Source: Glandiceps talaboti
Taxonomy: Eukaryota; Hemichordata; Enteropneusta; Spengelidae
Direction of reading: 5' to 3'
Assembly: GCF_964340395.1 (NCBI RefSeq)
Contig: NC_135563.1
Span: forward strand, 5,071,422-5,135,421
Length of the DNA stretch: 64,000 bases
The translations under genes were made by a program, and so were the position numbers. Below the pieces are notes generated by a model. The model saw only the letters and a list, made by a program, of their open reading frames with translations, ran no database searches and was not told where the DNA came from. This document shows positions 11,670 through 23,200 of the stretch, piece after piece; position 1 is the first letter of the stretch, and each line of letters starts with the position of its first letter.

Positions 11670-12330
11670 AATCTATCAATTTGTACTGTATTTTGTCGAT
11701 TTTAGTAAGGCTTTCGATTCGGTAAATCATAATCTGTTGTTGTATACGCTTTGCTTGTAGAGGGGATCGGGGGAAAGATGTTCTGTATTTTAAATTCAAT
11801 GTATACAGAGGTCAACTCCTGTGTGAAGCCACGACGGAGGTATTACTGATTACTTCCAGTGCTCCATCGGAGTACAACGGCGATGTGCATGCTTATTTTC
11901 TCTCTTCATAAATGAATTAAATAGTATGTTAACCAATTCAAGATACCAAAGTATTCAAATACGTATGATTTATTTTCACTTCTTTATGCAGACGATGTAA
12001 CCATTTTTAGTGATTCACCAGTTGGTTTAATTTACAACGATCAAAAAAGTTGGTATTCAAAGGGGAACGAATGAAAACAGTTAGTTAATATAAATATCTT
12101 GGTCTGATGTTGTCAAGTAGAAATACTTGGAGCAAAGCAGTGTCAACACTCAGATCAAGCCAGGAAAGCCATGGGTAATATCTTTTGTATGGTCAGATTA
12201 CGACTGCTTTGCCATGCAAAAATTGATACAATAATTTTACCGTTATTATTAATTACCTATGGTGCAGAAAATTGGGGTTATAATCAGTATCACTCGGAAT
12301 ACAACTTAAATACTGTAAAAGATTCATTTG
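11670..12330 (+). pseudogene. Decayed non-LTR retrotransposon reverse transcriptase
   Basis: Conserved reverse transcriptase motifs appear in order but in broken frames: FVDFSKAFDSVNHNLL (from 11,692), LFSLFINELNSML (about 11,895-11,935), the catalytic LLYADDVTIFSD (YADD codons 11,985-11,996), KYLGLMLSSR (about 12,093) and LITYGAENWGY in the thumb region (about 12,250-12,285). Stops and frameshifts separate them, for example after the FVDF block near 11,759. This order and spacing is that of the RVT_1 domain of Jockey/CR1/RTE-type LINEs. The endonuclease and the 3' end are not visible. It is a dead, 5'-truncated copy. Confidence 0.85.
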
Positions 12331-12389
12331 TGTTATTAAGTCAACATCGCCTGATGTGTGTGTGCGTTTTTAATCGGCGATTGTGAAAA

Positions 12390-12999
12390 AATGTCCAATC
12401 TACATACACACTGTCAAAAAATTAGTAACACATTGGTTAAAACGCTCTCTTAGGTAAAATGTCACAAAACAGAGTTAGTAGCTAATTAAAGTTACGATAT
12501 GGCAGTTACACTCGACAACAACAAGAGGGAATCTTGGGTGAGTCATGTCAAAAGTATTTAAACATGGGTTCGGAGAAGTACTAATGTTTTTTTGTAGGAC
12601 CCGGTGACTTTGATACCTGTCAAATCATGACCGAGGCAAATTATGTTTAAACTAAAATAATGACCAGAAACGTGTTCTAACGATAAACTCCGTATTTCTC
12701 CAAGTTTTAAGCTTACGATTAAGACTAACTGACTTTAAATATGGATCTAAAGCTTCGTAGGGCGTTAGTCAGTTTGAGATGCTCTGGGCCTTGACTGGTA
12801 GTTTAGGAAGGTGCAGGTCACAGGGTATCGATTTTGAAGAGCGTTTTTATGCAAACTTTTTATGTCAACATACGTTGAGAATGAATTTCATTTCATTTCA
12901 ATTTGCCCCCATGTACTACAATCTAAGGGGAAAACACTTACCGAAGATGTAGTATACACAACCTACTGTAATTGTAATAGAAATATTTTATGCTCGCAT
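12390..12999. other. Gene-free spacer 3' of the retrotransposon relic
   Basis: No exon or recognisable repeat. It may include the eroded 3' end of the LINE at 11.7 kb, but no tail is evident. Confidence 0.35.
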
Positions 13000-13000
13000 G

Positions 13001-13778
<778 letters not shown>

Positions 13779-14039
13779 TCATGTAATTTGCAAATAGTTA
13801 CATGTATCTGAATTGCGGAAAAACTTGGCTAGCGCTGTGGACTTTTCTTTAATCAATTCTTCGAATTCCAGGAACGTGTCTCCATTTTGACTGTGTGATC
13901 CGTTAGGGTGGCATATCGTGTGGTGCACTTTGTTCACATTTGGACCGGATGGAATGGGGAAACATTGCCAAGTAATGGCAGCTACTTCAATTGTGCTGGT
14001 TTGAGTTAAGACGTTGGGTAAACAATCATTGCCCATCAA
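13779..14039 (-). CDS. Exon-like minus-strand ORF, unknown product
   Basis: An 86-codon open frame that reads like protein rather than repeat. It contains ITWQCFPIPSGPN, VHHTICHPNGSHS and FLEFEELIKEKS, ending SDTCNYLQIT and a TGA. An in-frame stop lies just upstream of the first ATG (GGC follows, 14,034-14,036). A pyrimidine-rich AG (complement near 13,995) could be an acceptor, in which case this is the last exon of a minus-strand gene. I do not recognise the family. It could equally be a fragment of a transposon or a processed copy. No partner exon was found upstream. Confidence 0.3.
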   Translation of the reverse strand: MMGNDCLPNVLTQTSTIEVAAITWQCFPIPSGPNVNKVHHTICHPNGSHSQNGDTFLEFEELIKEKSTALAKFFRNSDTCNYLQIT

Positions 14040-14370
14040 TCATAGGGCGATTCAATTAATAATTTTGTAAGGGTCAAAGGTTACCGATGTCAACACACAA
14101 CTTCCTCGTGTCTTACACTAGTTGACACTTGTCTTTCATTATCATTTTTTTTATTATGCAAATATGTCAAATTCCGACTTCGAACAATGCCACGACTGCC
14201 TCAGCAGCTCATAGACCCTTCGCTTCGTTGATTTCGGCCATGTTCTCTCTAACTGCAATAATTGCAGTGTTTTGAGCTCTTTATCGCTTTGGGGTTAGTT
14301 TATGAGCGCAAACCCTGTTACAATAAAAAGTTCACGAACAGAAATAACGCTACAGCTATATATTTCATTT

Positions 14371-14533
14371 TATGTATGTATGTATGTATGTATGTATGTA
14401 TGTATGTATGTATGTATGTATGTGTGTGTGTGTATGTATGTATGTATGTATGTATGTATGTATGTATGTATGTATGTACACGAACTGTACCGTACCGTAC
14501 GTACGTACGCATGTATGTATGTATGTATGTATG

Positions 14534-14561
<28 letters not shown>
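14371..14561. repeat. (GTAT)n array with a GTAC-rich interruption
   Basis: GTAT units from 14,371 to 14,480, then a palindromic insert CCGTACCGTACGTACGTACG near 14,490-14,509, then GTAT again to 14,561. The MYVC-type frames are not genes. Confidence 0.96.
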
Positions 14562-14564
<3 letters not shown>

Positions 14565-15545
14565 TCAGGCAGTCCACACAGGTGACGAACACCTATAAAC
14601 AAGGACCCCAAAGCAAATATACATAGGAATAAAAGACAACCCGGCGGCAAAATTGCATCGTCGTAAATCACAGCCTCTTTTACGTCACCGTCCAAGCCGT
14701 GTCGCGGAAGAAATAACAGGTCTGGTTTGTGACAATGTAAAATTGCAGTTACAATACAAAGATCAATGTGAAAACACCTAGAATTACATTTAAACGAAAC
14801 TGTGTCTACAATGAAAAAATTGACACCATGGTAATTGGTATAGGGATTTTCATGATCAAACTCACGAGTAGCCCATGGCCTACATATCCTGTCTATATTT
14901 TTTTATATGTTATGAGGACAGAGCTGAAATCAACCAAGCGAAGAGGTCCACGATAGGGTGATACCAAATAGCTAACAAAAAAACACTAGCACCTCGACAT
15001 CAAAATCGTGTAATAAGGTCTCGGTTATGAGCTCCGAAACTTGCCGAACAAAAGTCGAGGGTGGAGAGTACGCCAGGTGCACAGCGTAAACACCCTCGAT
15101 TGCAACCTTCTCGGTCGCTCATAATATCAAAAGAAAGTCCGAAGTTCTAACAGCTAGACTACTGTGGAAATAAGAATGCTAATAGAATCATTCAAATAAA
15201 GCAATTCAGGTCAACAGATAGTATTAAATACATGATGTGTGTGTTGTACTACGCCACTTCGAGATACTATCAGTGGTCATACTATTCCTGATGACCTTAT
15301 AATTACAACATGAGTTTATTGTATACTTAGAAGCCCATGGTAGTACTAAAATTATTGTTGCAACACACTGGTATAAGCTATTGATGTGTGTCATTACACT
15401 CACAGGAGGTTGACGTCTCTGATGGCAAGTTTTCCTCAAGTGGCCGCAACCACATTCAATGTTATACAGTGTAAGACTGGTGTAATCAGTCTAGAAAATC
15501 CATGTAAGTGTTACAGCAATATAGTTGTAGCTTGTGTCTATCTTA
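14562..15545. other. Gene-free region
   Basis: CpG-bearing unique sequence. Small frames at 14,768-14,956 and 15,224-15,439 lack splice or start support. Some GA-rich symmetric sequence lies near 14,985-15,120 but I could not define an element. Confidence 0.35.
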
Positions 15546-15713
15546 AGCCAGGCGCACACTAGACGGACACTAGAGCAATCAGCTGAGCAAAATTTCACTT
15601 GTTGCAATTTCCTCACGCCGGTTCCTCTCGTGTGCGGGCAAATTGTCATGAGATTTTGGTCATTCGTGGCCGTGAGCCAAATATCTAACGTGCTCTTGTG
15701 TGCGCCTGGCTAT
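15546..15713. mobile_element. 168-bp MITE with AGCCAGGCGCACAC ends
   Basis: Left end AGCCAGGCGCACACTAG, right end complement AGCCAGGCGCACACAAGAG. The interior is CpG-rich and non-coding. The target duplication is not clear. The short ORF at 15,534-15,716 lies wholly in it and is not a gene. Confidence 0.7.
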
Positions 15714-16210
15714 TAGTTCGCTGCAGTCGTATGTCTCATCTAAGAATGCAGGACACAACTTTGAGTATCCATTTCTTACTCCACATCGATCCCTCACTTT
15801 CTCGTCGACTCATGCCCTGATGAAGACTGTCTCGGCTTTAGGAGACTTTTCTTGAAACTATTGGGGGTTGTTTTGAAAGGAATAGAATATTGCCCGTAAA
15901 ATGATCAACTTTCTTGATTTTCGTGTTTATGAGAAAGAGTACTGAATGTGTTAATGTACACACAATGGTGATAACAATTTTATGCCCGGACCAATAAAAC
16001 AACTGAAATGGGTCTACATACAATTAATGACGTCATCATCACACCTACGTATAAAGTATACAAGTCACTAAAGTTTATGTAAGTGTTGTCCAAACACGGC
16101 CGATATTTTATGGGGGGAAACAACACGGCGATCTCTCTTGCATGAACCTCCTCTTTTAGAGACAAAGTGAACCAATTGTCACAATGGGGGCGGGGGGCAT
16201 TTGATACCTA
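15714..16210. other. Gene-free spacer
   Basis: Nothing supported. A short G run (GGGGGCGGGGGGC) lies near 16,185-16,198. Confidence 0.4.
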
Positions 16211-16593
16211 TAAGGCCAAAAAAATATCTGGTTCTGGTCAGGGTAAACTTTCTAAACTGGTGCGACGACGCCAATTTTTTTTTTCCTAATTTTTTTTATA
16301 TTTTTTTTTGCAAATTAGTAAATACACATTTTTTGACACTTTAAATACTCGGTTCTATCATATTTATCTCTTGAAAAACTTCCCTTTTCTTCGAAGCAGT
16401 TTAGGCTTTGTATTTAAGCAGTCTTTGCATGTAGAGTAGATTTCAGCTGCTTGTTCTCCTCAGTGATATCAGGAATAAATAAGAATTGGGAAAGCAAAAA
16501 TTATCGAAAAAAAAAGGATCGACGCGAGGGTATTCAGGGCACGCGCGCGCTGACCAGAACCAGATATATATATATATATATTTGGCCTAACAG
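16211..16593. mobile_element. About 380-bp MITE, TTAGGCCAAA...TGGTTCTGGTCAG family
   Basis: Left end TAAGGCCAAAAAAATATCTG with GTTCTGGTCAGGG following. The right end is the complement, TTAGGCCAAATATATAT then CTGGTTCTGGTCAGCGC. The interior is T-rich (16,270-16,320) and non-coding. A short TA run has expanded inside the right arm (16,564-16,581). Confidence 0.75.
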
Positions 16594-17874
16594 CCATATT
16601 TATTAGTACTTCTGACTAGTTCTTCATAACAACCTAGAATACAATGTAAATGTATGAAGGTCGGTGGTATTCGGGGGGGGGGGGGTTACACCTCTAATTT
16701 TCAGACAGGATGCGCCGTCCTTGTTCAAAACATCTACCCATGTGGTATATGATCCAAAAATATGTCCATTGTTAGGGATTTTCATTCAGTCATCACGGGT
16801 CAATTACCACCATTCTGATACTGTGGTGAAGATATTTCTAGAGCGTGGAGACGTTACCGATGGTAACAACCGCGTGAGAAATTTTCTGATAAAAAATCGA
16901 CCCATGTTTAAGATTTATTCGTGAAAAAGTGGCCCATTTGGGCGGCATATGCGCTAGTTGTACGTTTCTATGGGAGGACGCCCTCCCTCTAACCCTCTCC
17001 CTCCAACTCCCACTCCGGCCACGTGGTAGTATTAATGTAGTAATATTGGGATTCGAACTTGAAGTTATGTATTGATGGAAAGTCTGAAGAGTACAACGTC
17101 ATCTTTTTGTGTGTAGTAAAATGGTTTTTATTACATGTGTTTTATGCACTCGATTGATGATGGTTGAAGGTGTACAATTTCAGTTGTCTCTTTACAGCAA
17201 AAATGCACATCATATATATAACAAAACTTGACTAAGGACGCCGAACTAAGAGATATCCAAGGTATATATAGTTCTCGTGTAACGTGTTATAATGAATATC
17301 TGGTGTCTACAACGAGTAACAATATAAAACTAGCCCTACTGTAGAACACTTTAATGTTTGCAGTCATCGACAAAAAAGAGAAGTTAATAGCATGCTACAT
17401 AATATTCAATATTCTGGAAGTATAATGCACCATAATGAGGAAATGAGAAGTAAAGATTTATTTGTACATACAAGAATATATTTGTGATAATAGGTCAAGG
17501 TGATTTCCTGTTATCCTATGGAATAACGATTTCTCGACTTGGAAAATCTTACAAGATTAATTTCAAGCCATAAAAGCTTCCTTGATAAAACTATACGGTG
17601 ACTACTAACGGTTGGTTATTATGTGAATTATTGTTATAACCGGCAGGTGCGACAAAAATAAATAAAAAACTACCCAAAGGTCGATACAGTGGCCTAAGAG
17701 TAGTCTGGATGACCAGACTGGTTGCTAACCCAAACCCTAGCATGGAAGTACACGTCCATGGTCGTAGCGATACTGTATAGGAACTAGACTACCTAGGAGT
17801 GACATGTGACATATTTTATAGTTATCTTGGTTTCCCTGGGATTTTTTCATTATTGGCAAATCTTTTTTTTCCAG
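16594..17874. other. Intergenic region upstream of the tetraspan gene
   Basis: A 13-base G run lies at 16,674-16,686, and an 86-codon frame beside it (16,664-16,924) has no support. A possible tRNA B-box complement at 17,048-17,058 lacks the rest of a tRNA. The promoter and any non-coding first exon of the gene at 17.9 kb should lie here or further left, but I cannot place them. Confidence 0.35.
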
Positions 17875-18220
17875 AATTCCACCAGTTTCAAAAGCCATGG
17901 AGGTCGGCTCAACATCACTTCACAGACACTTATCTGAATCATTGCCACAGGCTACGACACCCAACGAAGCGCCTCCACCGTTTCCGGACGATTTCGACAG
18001 TGGGCCATGGCAGAACCCACCGTCACCATTACAGACACAGCCAGAACGGCCAAGGAGATCAACTTATACTTTGCGACCATCTTTCAATAAACGTCTACAT
18101 CTGTTTTTATCCATAAGTCAGATAGTACTAGGTACAATCAGCATTGCTCTCGGCTTTCTCACTGTATTTCTACGTACCTTTGGATGGCAATTGTGTATAC
18201 CGATCTGGTGTGGTGTTTTA
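17875..18220 (+). CDS. Tetraspan gene exon with start codon (coding from 17,897)
   Basis: Preceded by a textbook acceptor (TCTTTTTTTTCCAG, 17,861-17,874), so the 22 bases before the ATG are 5'UTR and at least one non-coding exon lies upstream. The start AAAGCCATGG has strong Kozak context. The donor is GTGAGT at 18,221. It codes residues 1-108: the proline-rich N-terminus, all of TM1 and the start of TM2. It ends in phase 0. Confidence 0.85.
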
Positions 18221-19498
18221 GTGAGTACACTTCAAGTTACTAATTTCATTTTTACTGTATGTATGTATGTATGTATGTATGTATGTATGTATGTATGTAT
18301 GTATGTATGTATGTATGTATGTATGTATAACCACTTTCATTGACAATGTTACATAATTTGGCGTACGACAATATTCATCGTTGTGGGTACTCTCCAAATG
18401 TACTTGAACCACGATTCTCACATTTAAGTTCAAACATCATAATTAGGCCAGTGGCCAAAGTACAGAATTAGTTCTATCATATCAGTGAAGCCATATATAG
18501 ATTAGATAGGATCACTCTTTTGTTTGGGATTAATTGTTTTATGTATTCTATAACCTACCAGAAAACGTTTTTCACTAAAAACAAATTCCATTTGGGGAGC
18601 GCCCTCAACGGCACAATCAAACGTTCTCTTTTCTTTTTTAATTTCCAGTACATAATATCTGGCGTTGGGTGTATTGGGGCTGTTCAGATACGGAACAATA
18701 AGTGGGTACGTATTCGTATATACCAGAGTATTTTTGCCACATTTCAGTTTTGCTATAATTCTCGGTGGAGAATTTCAATTATTGCTACCTTAACTAAAAC
18801 AAAGTTATTTGTGAAGATACCATGTACCGAATAGTTAATATCATTTCACGAATACAACTTAAATTATGTGTAATTTTAATTGATGAAATCGATACCAATT
18901 AGTTTGTATGTGTCTGCTATAGCGCTGATCGTTCTTGTAATGAGACCTGGTTATTGTGTTTAAATACGCCTTAGCTTTGCGCAACCGAATCGGAAAATGG
19001 ATGCACACATGAGGGCTAAACTGATCGCACAATCATGACAAAACAACTAAACGAGCAGATACATGAGACCGGGAGCGTTACTTTGAATATCCCTTATGTT
19101 TTTTTAAACGTAAATTCTATCTAATTTCTCTTTTCCCTAAGATCACAATATCGATGGTTTTGAGTTGTTTGTCTGCTAGTCTAACACTGCTTCCCATCGT
19201 AGTCGGTTCATTGGCTGCTTCACAAGAGGCCTACTTCGACCCCAAGGACTGTAACATTTACAATGACTACCCCTGTTCCTCTATTGTAAGTTGATACATG
19301 CATGGCATCTGTACTTCTCTATGCAATCACAGGAGGCAAAAATACCTGCATTTCGTATTAAGGCTTTTTTTTCATTTAATTATCGTTTCACACATGAAGG
19401 TTTTTTTCTATTCTTGTGTAGCCTGAATGTAATAAAGAAGTTCTAAATGGATACCTGTGACAAGGACATGTGAAAATATAGAATGTTCAAACAGTGAA

Positions 19499-19565
<67 letters not shown>

Positions 19566-19688
19566 TTGGTAGTACTGGAACTCTTTCTTGATTGTAACTC
19601 GGAGTTTCACGCATAATGCGATCGTCAGACAACTCTGCCCTGCCACTGCGGTATAGAGCACTGTCTTAGCAGATTGATACTCACCGAG

Positions 19689-19760
<72 letters not shown>

Positions 19761-20030
19761 GAAAAAAGATATGTCTGCAACATAACTTTCGAATTTGTGG
19801 TTAAGTTTTAAAATAGTTTATTTTGTTTTTATTTAGGGGTCAAGAATGGCAGTGAATATCTTTATTATTATAGTGTCGTTTTCCTACACTACTGTGGCAT
19901 TCATAACTTCTGGTCTTGCATGTCGAAAGCTATGTGATTGCTGTACTAACACTGAACATTCAAGGGTAAGAAACAGTTTAATTTAACATGTTTAATTTGA
20001 AGTTCCAATGGCTTGAAAGAATATGCCAGG

Positions 20031-20128
<98 letters not shown>

Positions 20129-20155
20129 GAGAAACAGACAGACAGAGAGGGGAGG

Positions 20156-20190
<35 letters not shown>

Positions 20191-20236
20191 GGGGGGGAGA
20201 CATACATATACATACATACATACATACGTACATACA

Positions 20237-20270
<34 letters not shown>

Positions 20271-23200
20271 CATACATACATACATAACATAACTACCTAT
20301 ACACTCTGTATTTATATAAATGTCTAATTTACGTTCCTTCGACTTGACCGCAGCGTAAGTGGAACATAATATTAGGCAATACTGAACTAGTCATTTTGCA
20401 GTCGTCCGTTTCGTGGTTCGAACGAACGGCAGACAAGCTATAAAAGAAGTGACAGCATGCAAGACGTTGGATAAATTCAATGAATTCAAGTACATTTCTT
20501 TTATATCAAAGACTTAAGCACGGATCGGTGTGATTTGGAAAAAAATAGTCTCGGGTTTTTTTTTAAAAGGAGGGGCCATAGTGGAGTTTAACGAAGATGT
20601 TATATAGAGTTATCGGAGCATATACTTCCACACCTCGGTGACATACAGAATGTAAACCTTCGAGAGAATAGAAGAATATCTGCCGTATTGTTGAAGTTGA
20701 AATACTGAGTCTGTAGTAAAATCTCGTTTCAGGACAGGAATTGTGATATCTCATTCTTCGGACCTGTGTTTTAACATTGTGTTTTACTTCTTTATTTTGG
20801 TTAGATATTCACGTTGAGTAGCGAAAGTGGCCGAAGTCATGATTATGATCATGATAATCCACCTATGTTAATAGTGCCTCCCAGTTACGAAGCATTAGTG
20901 AACAATAAAGACGACAGGCTGATATTATTTCCCGCGGGTAAGTTTTCAGGATAAATCCAAACGCCTTTTGAGTTCATGATGACGTCATATGACATTGTGA
21001 ATTGTGTTTTAAAGGAATCGACAGTGTCAATGTGTCGAACTATAGTATCACATTTTCCCTGTTGTTGTTCGTCTTACTTTCCCGCTTTCGTAAATTCATA
21101 TCATATCATATAATATCAAACAATCACTGCGCATGCTTAGCCTCTTTCGTCGTTGAAGAGTGAAAGATTGTGTAGCGGAATTGCAGGTCCAACGAGGAAA
21201 CAAACTATGAAACTCTCGACTATTTGTCTTTCAAATGTAGTATAGGCCTTTCCAAACATTGGCATGGTGGCGCTCTACTTCCTGTCTGTGTGTGCCTTGG
21301 GCAGATCGCCTTGGGGTATACATGGTATAGGTTATTCGGTTAATCGTAGAACACTGCTGCTTTCCTCGATGTCTGAACAATATATGTGAAAAACATCCCT
21401 GATTTACACTTCTACAGAATACCAAGGGACATATAAGCTCTTAACAATGAGGTGATCATATCCCCAATTTGAATGAGGTCGCTGTATTCTCAATTTCCTG
21501 TTTGTATCAATTTCATATACTAACGAATAAATCAAAGCAAAACAAAGTTAGGGAGCAAACAGTTTTTACGGCCGGGGGCGGCAAATCAGAGAGGGGGCAC
21601 CTTAATTTGGGACTCAAAGAAAGGGGGTCATCCTTTTTACGAAGTGAATAAAGGGGAGAACTGTCACCTTGTTTTCAACTAAACAAAATCATGAGCCACG
21701 CTCCTGTACTTAAATGTCCATACACATATCACAACTAGGCCAAAGCCCCTAAGCTCGCACAACTGGGTAGATTCATTTGTAAGCGGCTGCCTCACGATTA
21801 TATCATAGATAGCGCCCTCAGCGTGGAGATTGCACATCGTACCTAGAAAGCGCATGTGTAGTCATTGTACCGCAAAGCATCCTTTGGTAAAACCACACAC
21901 ACAAAAAAACATCGCATAGTATTTAGAATGCCATGCATACTTATTAGTCATTGCGCCACTATGCTGCCACTTGCGGGCGCTGTGTGAGCTATTAAACAAA
22001 AAAATATATGTGCATAAAATAAACCATAAACAAACAGCTATAAATATACATTCAAATATAACATAAACTCTGTCTCTTGATACATCCCATACATATTGTA
22101 TGGCGTTACAACACTGCACCATGGCCACCTTTAAGCAACAGTTATTTGTCAGAAATGACTTCTCGCTATTGCACGCCACGAGTTGCATTGTGTCATCTTG
22201 TGGTAGAAAAACTCGCATGTGTAGCTGTACATTAACACACAAGAAATGGCTCTAAAATATGTTCCTCTATTGACCTGAACATGTGCAATTGTGTACAAAC
22301 ATAACCAATTTAGGACACTTTGAAATAATATGTGGCAAACACTGTGACTGAAAGTGCCTGACCCAGCCTGTGTCTAGATATTGGATATTCAATGTCCATG
22401 TATATAGTTAGTCTAGTTCCTATATATTTTTGTAATCTAATGTATGATAACTACAATCATCTCCATTAGAAGTCCCAAATTGATTTATGGTTGAGATCAA
22501 TAGTTCAATGTAGGATAAAAACTAAATTCTTTCAGTGTGGGGTGGGGTGAGAGGAGGTATTTTATAATGAAATCTGTTTTGTACCCCAATACAAACATTT
22601 CTAAAAAAAGTCAGATTGAAAAATGGGGAAAAAATTGTTATGCATGGTACTAAAATTCATTTAATATGCCAATAAAAAAAAACTATTCTTTCCTCACTAC
22701 ATACTGGCTTTGTATTCATAGCACTACATAATACTACATACCGATTTGAAATTGATTGTGCTGTGTGCAACAATTTTACCAATTTAGTTAGAAAGGGGTG
22801 GGGAAGGGGTTCTGAGGCCTTACTAAAAGAATTAGTTTTTTTACCTACTGATCTCACCCCTAATGTGTTGATTTATCATACATATACAAACTACTGAACT
22901 GTTACTTGGCATGGCTATAGTACGAACTACATGTCTTATCAAAAATTACTTTTCTATGCTTGTGTTCCACTTCTTCTCTGATACCTGTGACCATCACCAA
23001 GTTTAATACATGTTACAGGTTATATGTGAAACCCCCGTTTGTCTTGCTATTGTTTTACACCATAAACTATCAAAAAAGAAATATATTCCAAGGTGAACAC
23101 AATATTAATTGGATTCTCAGAGAATATATATTATGTGAATGACTGATAAACAAAGTTATAAACACAGACTTGTTTGATGATGATCTAGTAAAGGGCTACA

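Noticed and set aside
17040-17115. tRNA gene on the minus strand suggested by GTTCGAATCCC
   Set aside because: Only the B-box is present. No A-box, acceptor stem or cloverleaf can be formed from the flanks.
21862-22242. 126-codon minus-strand ORF inside intron 5
   Set aside because: It overlaps the intron of a well-supported gene and shows no start, splice or domain support.
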